The notes under the pieces: model-generated
What the model saw: only the letters and a program-made list of their open reading frames with translations
The model's database searches: none
Told to the model about the DNA's origin: nothing
Position numbers and translations under genes: made by a program
Part shown: positions 15,814 through 25,159 of the stretch, piece by piece
How the letters are laid out: each line of letters starts with the position of its first letter
Position numbering within the stretch: the first letter of the stretch is position 1
From: Thermotoga profunda AZM34c06
GTDB lineage: Bacteria; Thermotogota; Thermotogae; Thermotogales; DSM-5069
Direction: 5' to 3'
Length of the DNA stretch: 64,000 nucleotides
Assembly (NCBI RefSeq): GCF_000828675.1
Contig: NZ_AP014510.1
Coordinates: forward strand, 1,941,413 to 2,005,412

Positions 15814-16611
15814 ATGTTTATCAATGTCGTGGGAACCAGTAAGGTTAGTTTAGTCATGTGCAAGGTACTCGCAAAAAAAGATTTCTCGATAGGTTATGTC
15901 ATTTCACGTTCAAGAGAAAGAGCTTCGGCATTTGTGAGAAAAATCGGTCAGGGAAACCCGATCAGTTATGATGAAGATTTTCTCTTGAGAGACATTGTTT
16001 TCATATCTGTACCAGACAGTGTGATAAGTTCGGTTTATTCAAACCTGAAGGAAAAATTGAGTGCAGATGTAAACATCTACCATTTCAGTGGTTTCTTATC
16101 TTCAGATATCTTTGAAGATGCCGATGAACGTGGATGGGGAAGAGGATCGATCCACCCAAATCTTTCATTTGCCGACGAAAAAATCGCTTTCAAACTGATT
16201 GAAAAGTGTTGTTTTGGAATCGAGGGAAATGAAAAAGGACTTGATCTTGCAAGAAAGATAGTTCAACAGATATCCAATTATTGGGTAGAGATAACCCCAC
16301 AAGCAAAGGTGGCTTACCATTTAGCTGCCGTGTTGGCATCGAATTTCAATGTTGGACTTGCTTATCTTGCCAAGAAGTTATACGATCTATATGGTATAAA
16401 TGGTTTTGAAAAGATCATACCATCTTTAATGATGAGTACCTCAAAGAATATCTCAACTCTTGGTGTTGAATCTTCATTAACAGGACCAGTTGCCAGAGGT
16501 GACTGGGATGTCGTTGAAAACGAAGGAAAGCTTTTCGAAAATTGTTTTCCAAAGTACAAAGATCTATATATGTTAATGATAGAAGTGTTGAAAGAGATTA
16601 AAGAGAGGTGA
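15814..16611 (+). CDS. Rossmann-fold DUF2520 oxidoreductase-like protein; candidate ketopantoate reductase
   Basis: A 265-residue NAD(P)-type protein of the pyrroline-5-carboxylate-reductase-like/DUF2520 family. It has an N-terminal Rossmann segment (VVGTSKVSLVMCKVL), IVFISVPDSVISSVY, and a helical C-terminal domain including KVAYHLAAVLASNFNVGL. The open frame begins earlier, but the ATG at 15814 has GGTGAGAGG upstream and starts the conserved fold. The panB start is 4 bp after its stop. No PanE/IlvC is seen in the window, so it could be the reductase that turns ketopantoate into pantoate. That role rests on position only. Confidence 0.75.
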   Translation: MFINVVGTSKVSLVMCKVLAKKDFSIGYVISRSRERASAFVRKIGQGNPISYDEDFLLRDIVFISVPDSVISSVYSNLKEKLSADVNIYHFSGFLSSDIFEDADERGWGRGSIHPNLSFADEKIAFKLIEKCCFGIEGNEKGLDLARKIVQQISNYWVEITPQAKVAYHLAAVLASNFNVGLAYLAKKLYDLYGINGFEKIIPSLMMSTSKNISTLGVESSLTGPVARGDWDVVENEGKLFENCFPKYKDLYMLMIEVLKEIKER

Positions 16612-16615
16612 GAAG

Positions 16616-17413
16616 ATGAATGTTCAAAAACTCGTATCTATGAAAGGCAAACAACCGATTGTAATGATCACTGCCTATGATGCACCATTTGCAAATATAG
16701 TCCATCAAGCAGGTGTTGATGCCATCTTGGTTGGTGATTCAGTTGCGAACAATGTTCTTGGTTATTCTGACACCCTGCCAGCAACGATGGAAGATATGAT
16801 TCGCCACACCCAAGCCGTAAGGAGGGGTGCCCCAGAGGCGTTTATAATAGCAGATATGCCATTTTTGTCTTATCAATGTTCGATGGATGAAGCCGTTAGG
16901 AACGCAGGAAGATTTCTAAAGGAAGCAGGTGCAAATGCAATAAAACTTGAAGGAGGTTCATTCTATGTCCCTTTAATAGAAAGACTTGTGAAAGCAGGTA
17001 TACCAGTAATGGGACATCTTGGCTTGACACCACAATCTGTAAACGTCTTCGGTGGATACAAAGTACAAGGCAAAGATGAAAAGAGTGCCAAATATCTTCT
17101 TGAAGAAGCAAAAGCCATTGAAAAAGCGGGAGTTTTTTCAATAGTTCTCGAAATGGTCGTGGAAGAAACAGCCAAAATGATCACTGAAAGCCTTTCAATA
17201 CCGACAATCGGTATTGGGTCTGGTAGATATTGCGATGGACAAATTCTGGTACTTCACGATTTACTCGGTTTGAATCCATCTTTTCTTCCAAAATTTGCCA
17301 AAAGATATGCAAACCTCTACCAAGAATCTTTAGAAGCAGTCCAAAGATATGCTTTTGATGTTCGAAATCGTGCTTTTCCATCAGAAGATAACGTTTTCAA
17401 GGTTGGTGGATGA
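16616..17413 (+). CDS. panB: 3-methyl-2-oxobutanoate hydroxymethyltransferase
   Basis: First step of pantothenate synthesis: adds a hydroxymethyl group from methylenetetrahydrofolate to ketoisovalerate. Conserved stretches are ITAYDAPFA near residue 20, ILVGDSVANNVLGY with the metal-binding Asp, ADMPFLSYQ, AIKLEGG, VMGHLGLTPQ and TIGIGSG...DGQILVLHDLLG. The length of 265 is typical. It lies between the DUF2520 gene and sbcD, overlapping the latter by 4 bp (ATGA). The next pathway gene, panC, is at 61795. Confidence 0.96.
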   Translation: MNVQKLVSMKGKQPIVMITAYDAPFANIVHQAGVDAILVGDSVANNVLGYSDTLPATMEDMIRHTQAVRRGAPEAFIIADMPFLSYQCSMDEAVRNAGRFLKEAGANAIKLEGGSFYVPLIERLVKAGIPVMGHLGLTPQSVNVFGGYKVQGKDEKSAKYLLEEAKAIEKAGVFSIVLEMVVEETAKMITESLSIPTIGIGSGRYCDGQILVLHDLLGLNPSFLPKFAKRYANLYQESLEAVQRYAFDVRNRAFPSEDNVFKVGG

Positions 17414-18528
17414 TCTTGAAGATTCTTCATACTTCAGACTGGCACCTTGGTTTGGAATCTTGGACTGGTTCTAAATCAGTCGACAGATTAGATGAGACCA
17501 AAAAGGCTTTGCTACATCTTGTGCAGATTGCAGAACAGGAAAAAGTTGAACTGGTATTGATAACAGGAGATGTTTTGCACAGTAGAGTATCGCCGAAAAT
17601 AGAAGCCCTTAATGTACTCAGTGATATTCTTGCAAAATTTTCAGAGATCGCACACACATTTCTTGTGCTTGGCAATCACGATTGGCAAGGTCTTAAAGCT
17701 TGGAAGAATCTACCTATAAGAAATCTGACAATTGTCGATTATCCAGAACAGATAACCACAGAACATTTCAAAATCTTTTTTCTACCCTATACAGATCCAC
17801 AGAGATTGCTCGGTACAACGGAAGATTCGACAGCCTTAGTTGGAGAATACTTGAATGATTTTTTGGTAAAGGTACGCAATCAGATAGATGAAAAGAAGAT
17901 AAATATATTGGCTGGGCATTTATTGATCGAAGGCCTGATTGAATCAGATAAGGAAATCGCCCTGGGTGTACAGATTAAAAAATCGGTTATCCCAACCGGA
18001 TTAGATTATGTTGCTCTTGGACATATACATAACAATTCAATAGTTCAACAATCTCCAATTACATGTTATGCGGGCTCACCAATTACGCTTGATTTTGGCG
18101 AGGAACATGACATAAAGGGTGCCTTTATAGTCGAGTTCGATCGGCACAAAGCTCACATTCGTCATGTCAGTACACCTTACAAAAGGCTCAAGACCTTCAG
18201 GATGCCTGATTATTCAGAATCATCACTGGAAATCTTGGCAAAGCAATTGAGAGATTTCGATGGATATGCAAGGGTGATATTTGAGAATCTTGCTTCAAAT
18301 GAAGTTAGGAAGTATCTGATGGAAAATTTCGAATGTGTAACAAAGGTTGAGTTCAGAACAGATATAAAAGAAAAAGATCTTTCCTTTGCAACTCGTCAGA
18401 AAATCGATGTGATAGATCTATATCGTAATTATGTAAAGGGAAGATTTGGTGAATTGGAAGAGTCCATGGTGAGATTGGTCGAGAAATTGTTCAAGGAGGT
18501 TGGTGAGGATCAGACCACTCAGTCTTGA
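17410..18528 (+). CDS. sbcD: DNA repair exonuclease SbcD (Mre11-like)
   Basis: Nuclease subunit of the SbcCD/Mre11-Rad50 complex that trims blocked or hairpin DNA ends. Calcineurin-like metallophosphatase motifs are in order: HTSDWHLG, ITGDVLHS, LGNHDW, AGHLLIEG and LGHIHNN, giving the expected Asp/His/Asn metal ligands. The 372-residue length fits. The start overlaps the stop of panB by 4 bp, and the next gene, sbcC, begins 26 bp before its stop, so the two are translationally coupled. Confidence 0.95.
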   Translation: MILKILHTSDWHLGLESWTGSKSVDRLDETKKALLHLVQIAEQEKVELVLITGDVLHSRVSPKIEALNVLSDILAKFSEIAHTFLVLGNHDWQGLKAWKNLPIRNLTIVDYPEQITTEHFKIFFLPYTDPQRLLGTTEDSTALVGEYLNDFLVKVRNQIDEKKINILAGHLLIEGLIESDKEIALGVQIKKSVIPTGLDYVALGHIHNNSIVQQSPITCYAGSPITLDFGEEHDIKGAFIVEFDRHKAHIRHVSTPYKRLKTFRMPDYSESSLEILAKQLRDFDGYARVIFENLASNEVRKYLMENFECVTKVEFRTDIKEKDLSFATRQKIDVIDLYRNYVKGRFGELEESMVRLVEKLFKEVGEDQTTQS

Positions 18529-21058
18529 AGTGAGCAATTTTCTTGGGATAGAAAAGTGTAAAGTGGATTTCAAGGAAGGTGTGTTTTTGATTCTTGGGCA
18601 GAATGGTGCTGGGAAGTCTTCCTTGCTCGAAGCAATTGTCTTTGCGCTGTATGGAACAGGTATCAGGTATGGAAAAAAAAGTCCTCAAGATTATATGCGC
18701 TCATCGACTTCCACCTGCCAAGTAAAACTCTCTTTTTTGAAAAACGGAAAGAAATACGAAGTATTCAGGCGAATAAGATCGTCGGGCACTGAGGCTTTGC
18801 TCACGGAAAATGACGCAATAATAGCCACACAGAGAACTCACGTGGATAGGGAACTCCAAAGGATTTTGGATACAACATACGAGAGTTTCATAAGTACCTT
18901 TTTCCTGCCTCAAGGAAGGGCAACATATTTACTCACAGCAAAAAGATCTGAGATCAACGACATAGTATTTGATGTGCTCTTTCCCAAGAAAATTCTCAGA
19001 TCTGTACAGGAAAAGGTCAGTGAAATCGTTAAAAACCTTCAGATGGAGCACGAAAAGATGCAAGCTCGTCTTGGTGATCTGAGAATAAGATCTGAACAAA
19101 TTCTTGGCACGGCAAATCCAGAAAAAATAGATTTGTGTAACAGAAAATTGAAAGATCTTCAAGAACAAATTGAATCTACAGAGCAGAAATTGAAATCAAT
19201 TGAACAAGAGAGAATTTTCTGGCAGCAAATAAGACAGATTGAAAAAAACCTAAAAGACTTGGTATATGAGAAAAATAGGTTGATCTTTGAAGCTGAGGAA
19301 GAAAGAAAGATAAACCTTGCAAAATCTATTGGAGGAGATTATCAAATTCTTTCGGCTATTCGTGAAAAATTCGAGTTATCGCAAAAACAGCAAAATAGTA
19401 TACAGGAACAGATTAAAAAATATGAAAATGATATTCTAAAAGCCAAACGGGACTTGGAAAACCTCGAAAGGAATAGAAGCGAGATCGAACAGAATATAAA
19501 TAAACTTAACACCGAAAGAGAAAAGCTTCAAAAAATCGATTTACAGAGCGAGCCTTTTTTGAACAATTTGAATCAATTAAAAACTATGAAGTCATTCCTG
19601 GAAAAAGAGAAATTAAATTTAAAAAGTAATATTTCCAAGATTGAAAAGCAAATATCTGAGAAACAAAGTGCTCTGATGGGAATCACTAATTCACTTCAAC
19701 TTCTGCAAAAAGAATTTGACGAAATAAAGCAACAAACCGTTATATGGATGTCCCAAGAAATAGCACAAAATCTGCAAGATGGTGACACGTGTCCTGTATG
19801 TGGAAACGTTTTTCACAAAATCACGGTTACACGACAAAAAGCCGATGTACAGAGATATCACGAACTTAAACAATCAATTGAAGAAGAGCAAAGACAAATC
19901 GAACGATTGATCTTTGAGATCAAATCTCTATCCCAAGAAAGAGATAGTACAAATGAGAGGATGAATCAGATCAGTAAAGATCTCGATGATTGTGTAGATA
20001 AAATAGGCAAAATTGAGAACGAACTTCAGATCATGGGTTATGATAGTTCTATCAAGCAAAAGATAAATGAATTTTCAAAAGAAATCGAATACCTACTCGG
20101 GAAGAAAGGTCAGGTTCAATCGAGTATTTCAAAACTGGCAGAGTCAAAAGAACAATTGAATAAGAGAATTGATGAATTAAGTAAAGATCTTCAATCTCTT
20201 TCTTCACAAATTGAAAAACTACAAATTGAACTACACGAAAGCGAAAAAATATTCTCAGAGAAATTGGGTAAAACTGGGTTGACGTTCAAGGAATTCGAAA
20301 TTTACAGTAAGAAAGAACTGCCCAGTCGCAGTAACCTTGAGATGCTTCAAAGAATCGAACTACAGATTGAAAAAAATCATGAAGAACTCGACAAACTCAA
20401 GAATTCTGTCTCACTCGAATATGAGGTGTGTGAGAATAATTACAGGAAATTGATAAATGAACTTGAAGCCATCAAAAAACACAGAGATGAATACATCAGA
20501 CAAAAGGCGATAATCGAACACTTGCTGGAAGAGTTGAAAAATATCGAAGAACAAAAAGAGAATTTGCAAAAGGAATTTGAAACGATTCATAGAGAATATC
20601 AAATTGCAAGTTCAGTAAAAGATACTTTATCAGCCAGAGAATTTCAATCGTTTGTCACTAACATGGTCCTTGATGAAATAATAGCGAGAACAAACAACAT
20701 GCTGGATACTCTGACCGATGGAAGATTCAAGATAAAGATCAATGAAATGGGGTTTTCGATCGTAGACGGGAATACTGATAGAAGTGCTGATGGTCTTTCT
20801 GGTGGTGAAAAGACAATAGTTTCACTTGCGTTAGCAATTGCAATCGCCGAAACAGCTACTGGACAAATGGAACTCTTTTTTATAGATGAAGGATTTTCTG
20901 CCTTAGATGAAGAGAATAAATCACGCATAGCAAGCGCTCTGAAGCAAATGGAAAAGCTGAATAAAGTGATTGGCTTTGTCACGCATGATCCACAATTTGC
21001 CGAGTATTTTGACAGGAAACTCATAGTTGAAAAGGGTGGTGTAGTCAAATGGATTTAG
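18503..21058 (+). CDS. sbcC: DNA repair ATPase SbcC (Rad50-like)
   Basis: ATPase partner of SbcD. Walker A GQNGAGKSS lies near residue 35, followed by long heptad-rich coiled coils (about 170-420 and 450-690) interrupted by the zinc-hook CPVC (GDTCPVCGN, about residue 430). Then come ABC signature LSGGEK and Walker B LFFIDEGFSALDE near the end. I prefer the GTG at 18503, giving the protein start MRIRPLSLEV, with GGAGG at 18496-18500; a TTG at 18500 is too close to that site. Length about 851. The following HEAT gene starts inside its last codons. Confidence 0.95.
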   Translation: MRIRPLSLEVSNFLGIEKCKVDFKEGVFLILGQNGAGKSSLLEAIVFALYGTGIRYGKKSPQDYMRSSTSTCQVKLSFLKNGKKYEVFRRIRSSGTEALLTENDAIIATQRTHVDRELQRILDTTYESFISTFFLPQGRATYLLTAKRSEINDIVFDVLFPKKILRSVQEKVSEIVKNLQMEHEKMQARLGDLRIRSEQILGTANPEKIDLCNRKLKDLQEQIESTEQKLKSIEQERIFWQQIRQIEKNLKDLVYEKNRLIFEAEEERKINLAKSIGGDYQILSAIREKFELSQKQQNSIQEQIKKYENDILKAKRDLENLERNRSEIEQNINKLNTEREKLQKIDLQSEPFLNNLNQLKTMKSFLEKEKLNLKSNISKIEKQISEKQSALMGITNSLQLLQKEFDEIKQQTVIWMSQEIAQNLQDGDTCPVCGNVFHKITVTRQKADVQRYHELKQSIEEEQRQIERLIFEIKSLSQERDSTNERMNQISKDLDDCVDKIGKIENELQIMGYDSSIKQKINEFSKEIEYLLGKKGQVQSSISKLAESKEQLNKRIDELSKDLQSLSSQIEKLQIELHESEKIFSEKLGKTGLTFKEFEIYSKKELPSRSNLEMLQRIELQIEKNHEELDKLKNSVSLEYEVCENNYRKLINELEAIKKHRDEYIRQKAIIEHLLEELKNIEEQKENLQKEFETIHREYQIASSVKDTLSAREFQSFVTNMVLDEIIARTNNMLDTLTDGRFKIKINEMGFSIVDGNTDRSADGLSGGEKTIVSLALAIAIAETATGQMELFFIDEGFSALDEENKSRIASALKQMEKLNKVIGFVTHDPQFAEYFDRKLIVEKGGVVKWI

Positions 21059-21684
21059 AGCAATATCGATCTCTTATAGACAGGATTGTGAACGAGAAAG
21101 GCACTCAGGCAATACCAAAACTTTTAGAGCTCTTAACAGACGAAAATGAGGAAGTCAGAGAAATCGTTTTACAAACCATTCAAAGATTTGGTGATCAAGC
21201 AATACCAATATTGATCGATAAATTCAAGCAAAAAATCCACGAACAAACCAAGAACGACATTCTTATTCTGTATTTGGTGGATATCCTTTCAGATTTGCAG
21301 GAAATGAGTATCAAAAAAGATCTATACCAACTCCTCAATAGATACGATCAAGAAAGTGCACAACTTGTTATTTACGAAGCTCTTGCAAAACTCGGTGACG
21401 GAGAGAAAATCATAGACATTGTGAGTTATTTTCTGTTAGAAGATGAATACAGAGATGAACTTGCAGAACAAGCAGTTATGGTTTTAGCACATATTGCCAA
21501 TCCTAAAGCCGTTGATTCTCTTGTGAAAGCATATAAAGACGAACGGCTTCACTCTGAGGTGAAGCCGTTCATCATAAAAGCACTCGCTATGATAACGATA
21601 AAAGATCAAAAATTGTGGGATTATCTGAACAAAATCGCGGAAAATCAACTAATAGAAGATGTTCAAAAATATCTTGAAAATTAA
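21049..21684 (+). CDS. HEAT-repeat protein coupled to sbcCD
   Basis: A 211-residue all-helical repeat protein with about five HEAT-like units. These include AIPKLLELLTDENEEVREIVLQ, QAIPILIDKF and AVMVLAHIANPKAVDSLVKAY (written here as separate short pieces). No catalytic motif is visible. It overlaps sbcC by 10 bp, so it belongs to the SbcCD transcription unit and may act as an accessory scaffold. Function unknown. It converges on the amidohydrolase gene, overlapping it by 4 bp. Confidence 0.75.
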   Translation: MDLEQYRSLIDRIVNEKGTQAIPKLLELLTDENEEVREIVLQTIQRFGDQAIPILIDKFKQKIHEQTKNDILILYLVDILSDLQEMSIKKDLYQLLNRYDQESAQLVIYEALAKLGDGEKIIDIVSYFLLEDEYRDELAEQAVMVLAHIANPKAVDSLVKAYKDERLHSEVKPFIIKALAMITIKDQKLWDYLNKIAENQLIEDVQKYLEN

Positions 21685-22940
21685 TCTTTTATCAAAACAC
21701 CTTCTTTGAAGATCATCATGATATTGTTCTTATCAGCAAGTACTCTTATATTCTCTAATGGATCTTCTTTTACAACGATTAGGTCTGCCAATTTTCCTGG
21801 TTCAATCGTTCCTGTTATATTAGACAATCCGACAGCTTCGGCAGCATTTTTGGTTGCTGCGACTATCGCTTCGATCGGAGTCATGCCAACCTTTTCCACC
21901 AAAAGAATCATTTCCAATGCATTATCACCATGCTTAAAAGCTTTTGCACCACCGAGAAAATCGGTACCAGTTGCGAGTTTCACTCCATGTTTATACGCCA
22001 ATTTTATGTTTTCCACATGTGCTTCGTAGACTTGTTCACATTTTTTCAGACCCCATTCTGGTATACCAATCGCTTGGCCGTAAACCATAATGTGTTCGAC
22101 GATTGAAAGCGTTGGTACTACTATGGCGTCTTTTTCTTTGGCTAATCTACAACATTCTTCATCTATGAAAATTGCATGAGCAATCACCTTAACACCTGCC
22201 AAAAGTGCGTTTTTGATCCCCTCAGTCCCTTGTGCATGTGCATGAACAAATCTCTTGGCATGTTGAGCCTCTTGAACGATTGCCCTCAGTTCTTCTATAG
22301 TAAACTGTGTATATTCAGGTCTGTCCCTTTCAGACAAAACACCACCTGTTGCTGAAACTTTTATGAAATCAGCCCCACACCTGAGTGCGTAACGTGCTGC
22401 TTTTTGACACTCTTCGACACCGTCACAGATTAATGAGCCCAGAGATGTTTTAAATTTTGACTCTCTTGGATCAACATAATCGATTGGTAGATAATGTTCA
22501 TCGCCGTGACCGAAGGTTTGGGAAAGTGTGTAACCTGCTGCCGATATCCTTGGTCCAAGTATCGTTCCCTCCTCAACTGCCTTCTTTATACCAACTGCGA
22601 TTGCCCCTCCCGCATCTCCTATGGTTGTAAAACCAGCTTTTAGTAATGCCTCAAGATCTTTGACAACCCTTGCAACAAGAACTTCGTATGGTACCAGCAA
22701 AGATTCCTTCACCGTATCCCCTGATCTGAAACCAGTGAGATGTAAATGAGCATCGATCAAACCAGGCAGAAGATATTTTCCACTCAGATCGAAAACTTCA
22801 GCATCCTTGGGAATATTTACAGAGCCTTTTGGACCAACTTCTTGAATGGATTTGCCTTGAATCAATACCGTTCCATCAAATGGTTTTTCCCCTGTGCCGT
22901 CTAAGATCTTTGCATTAGTCAGAGCGATGAGATTAGACAT
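21681..22940 (-). CDS. amidohydrolase (imidazolonepropionase/Xaa-Pro-type dipeptidase-like)
   Basis: A 419-residue amidohydrolase. It has an N-terminal TNAKILDGTGEKPFDG strand region, the HxH metal pair in LIDAHLHLTG (about residue 65), a Lys in FIKVSATGGV that can be carbamylated to bridge two metals (about 195), histidines in VHAHAQG and VIAHAIF, and the distal Asp in LATGTDFLGG (about 330). The ending GTIEPGKLADLIVV is standard. Relatives hydrolyse dipeptides or cyclic imides; the substrate here is unknown. It stands alone on the minus strand. Confidence 0.85.
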   Translation of the reverse strand: MSNLIALTNAKILDGTGEKPFDGTVLIQGKSIQEVGPKGSVNIPKDAEVFDLSGKYLLPGLIDAHLHLTGFRSGDTVKESLLVPYEVLVARVVKDLEALLKAGFTTIGDAGGAIAVGIKKAVEEGTILGPRISAAGYTLSQTFGHGDEHYLPIDYVDPRESKFKTSLGSLICDGVEECQKAARYALRCGADFIKVSATGGVLSERDRPEYTQFTIEELRAIVQEAQHAKRFVHAHAQGTEGIKNALLAGVKVIAHAIFIDEECCRLAKEKDAIVVPTLSIVEHIMVYGQAIGIPEWGLKKCEQVYEAHVENIKLAYKHGVKLATGTDFLGGAKAFKHGDNALEMILLVEKVGMTPIEAIVAATKNAAEAVGLSNITGTIEPGKLADLIVVKEDPLENIRVLADKNNIMMIFKEGVLIKD

Positions 22941-23085
22941 TCAAACACCCCCATCTTGAGTTTGTTTCATGTATCATAGAACAAATGCTATCAATTGTCA
23001 ATAACCAAAAGCTGTCCAAAAATAAAACTCTCTCATAACAAAAACCCAGTTTTAGTGAATAAGACAAAAGTGACTTGAAGTTATA

Positions 23086-23273
23086 CTCAACAAAGTTCTG
23101 TTATAGCGATGAATAGCAAAGTACATTGAGTTTTCTACACCAAAGTGTCATCAGAAAAGCAAAAACAAGAAATTGTTACAAACAAAAAATCGTATACTAT
23201 ATAATGGAAGGCGCCAACCAGGATCCTGGGAAAATACCCCTTCGTATATTGCCATGGGTCTAATCTTTTGGGT
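23086..23273 (+). repeat. intergenic repeat element, copy 1
   Basis: This 188-bp element recurs at 50988-51176 in the same orientation. The best-conserved core (about 23160-23208) ends with a promoter-like TTACAA-18-TATAAT. It is followed by a 22-bp variable block (23209-23230) made of two palindromes, GGCGCC and CCAGGATCCTGG, and then by a conserved tail through ATACCCC and TTCGTATATTGCCAT. The variable block sits where transcription would start. There are no terminal inverted repeats and no open frame of interest. Confidence 0.8.
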
Positions 23274-23449
23274 CATCTTTGCTTGGATTGATAAAACTGA
23301 ATATGAAAAAGACAGATGTTTTTTGTTTTCCAATCAAATGATTTTATGAAAATACTCGTTTAAAAAACTATATGCAAAAGATCAAACAAATATGCCATCT
23401 TTAGATCTTTTTCAAGATGTTCTTGGATAAAAATATGATTATTCCCCCA

Positions 23450-23477
23450 CAGGAGAGGTTATTTCTCCTGTTTTTTT
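23450..23477 (+). terminator. rho-independent terminator upstream of kamDE
   Basis: CAGGAGA (23450-23456) pairs with TCTCCTG (23464-23470) and is followed by seven T on the plus strand. With the promoter-like core of repeat copy 1 it could bound a transcript of about 265 nt (near 23210-23477). It could instead attenuate kamDE transcription. Between 23274 and 23449 I see no gene. Confidence 0.75.
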
Positions 23478-23593
23478 ACTGATTTTTTCGAAAGAGCTTG
23501 CACAGGCAAAGATGGTTATTTTATTTTCCCTCAATTCTGTGTGACTTTTTAGTTTCAATACAAATGTGATAGGATTCTTGCGGAGGTGATGAT

Positions 23594-25159
23594 GTGGATC
23601 GCCCAAAGATCAGGCTTGATAAGAAATTAGTCGATTATGCAAGAAAATTGGCAAAAGAAATAACGGACCAGATTCAGCAAGTGATCGATCAACATTCTAC
23701 AGTTTCAGTCGAAAGAGCTGTCCTCAGACTCTTTGGAATCGATGGAGTCACAGATGATCAGATTCCTTTGGTAAATGTGGTAGTAGATAAGATCAAAGAA
23801 TGGGAAATGCTCCAGGATGGTGTCACAAGACCAATTGTCAATGCCATGATTGTTCTCGACAAGAGCGCACAGGAGATAGCAGAAGCAATAGTTGATGGTC
23901 TGGATCTTAGATCTCTACCTCATGTACCAGATGAAAAAATCGATTTGAAAATGCGAGAACTATCAAGCCGTTCACTTGAGAAAATAGAAAAAACAAGTCA
24001 GTATCGGGAAAATCTCTTAAAGGAATTGGGCGATCCACCTCAACCGTATAAATATTTGATCGTCGCAACGGGAAACATTTACGAGGATGTCATACAAGCG
24101 AGAGCCGCTGTAAAACAAGGAGCAGATATCATTGCTGTTATCAGATCGACTGCTCAAAGTTTGCTCGATTATGTTCCATATGGTGCAACAACTGAAGGAT
24201 ATGGTGGAACCTACGCAACTCAAGAAAATTTCAGAATCATGAGACAAGCCCTTGATGATATAGCGAAAAAGGTAGGTAGATATATCAGACAGGTTAATTA
24301 CGCGTCGGGCCTCTGCATGCCAGAAATCGCTGCACTTGCCGCCCTTGAAGGACTTGATATACTCCTGAATGATGCGATGTATGGTATTTTGTTCAGAGAC
24401 ATAAATATGATAAGGACCTTTACAGATCAATATATCTCAAGACTCTTGTGTGCCTTTTCAGGTATAACGATCAACACTGGTGAAGATAACTATCTCACTA
24501 CCGCAGATGCCATAGAAAAGGCTCACACTGTAACTGCATCACAATTGATCAACGAACAATTTGCACTCAAAGCCGGTATGAAGCCACGATTGATGGGGTT
24601 AGGACATGCCTTTGAAATAAATCCTGAGATCGAAGATGGACTTTTGTATGAAATAGCCCACGCAATGTTGGCAAGAGAACTTTTTGCAAATTATCCAATC
24701 AAATATATGCCACCTACAAAATTCATGACTGGAAATATTTTCAAGGGATATGCAATGGAGACATTGTTCAATCTTGTTTCAGTGATGACTGGACAGAGTA
24801 TACAACTTCTTGGAATTCTCACCGAGGCGATACATACCCCATACTTACACGATAGATACCTTGCATTGATCAATGCTAATTATGTTTTCAACAACGCTCG
24901 CCATCTTGGTCGAGAGGTTATTTTCAAAAAAGACGGTTTCGTCGAGAAACGTGCAAATGAGGTACTCAGAGAAGCGGTGAATTTGCTCGAGCACACAAGA
25001 GATGTTGGTTTACTCAGGGCAATAGAAGAAGGGCAGTTCGCAGATATTCCTCGTGCAAGGGATGGAGGAAAAGGATTAGATGGTGTTTTCAAAAAATCAG
25101 AAAACTACGTAAATCCCATACAGGACGAATTGGAAAGGCGTCTGGGGGTGAGAAGATGA
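23594..25159 (+). CDS. kamD: lysine 5,6-aminomutase alpha subunit
   Basis: Large subunit of the adenosylcobalamin- and PLP-dependent aminomutase that shifts the terminal amino group of beta-lysine or D-lysine in lysine fermentation. The 521-residue protein reads end to end like KamD: opening PKIRLDKKLVDYARKLA, middle YVPYGATTEGYGGTYATQENF and later PPTKFMTGNIFKGYAMETLF. The start is a GTG at 23594 with GGAGGTGAT 6 nt upstream; an out-of-frame ATG nearby is not used. It overlaps kamE by 4 bp. D-ornithine 4,5-aminomutase is the nearest alternative, but the separate alpha/beta subunits of these sizes favour lysine. Confidence 0.9.
   Translation: MDRPKIRLDKKLVDYARKLAKEITDQIQQVIDQHSTVSVERAVLRLFGIDGVTDDQIPLVNVVVDKIKEWEMLQDGVTRPIVNAMIVLDKSAQEIAEAIVDGLDLRSLPHVPDEKIDLKMRELSSRSLEKIEKTSQYRENLLKELGDPPQPYKYLIVATGNIYEDVIQARAAVKQGADIIAVIRSTAQSLLDYVPYGATTEGYGGTYATQENFRIMRQALDDIAKKVGRYIRQVNYASGLCMPEIAALAALEGLDILLNDAMYGILFRDINMIRTFTDQYISRLLCAFSGITINTGEDNYLTTADAIEKAHTVTASQLINEQFALKAGMKPRLMGLGHAFEINPEIEDGLLYEIAHAMLARELFANYPIKYMPPTKFMTGNIFKGYAMETLFNLVSVMTGQSIQLLGILTEAIHTPYLHDRYLALINANYVFNNARHLGREVIFKKDGFVEKRANEVLREAVNLLEHTRDVGLLRAIEEGQFADIPRARDGGKGLDGVFKKSENYVNPIQDELERRLGVRR

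Noticed and set aside
23151-23333. Minus-strand frame of 60 codons shared in part with 51052-51339
   Set aside because: The shared peptide only reflects the DNA repeat; no ribosome binding site and no conservation pattern of a protein.
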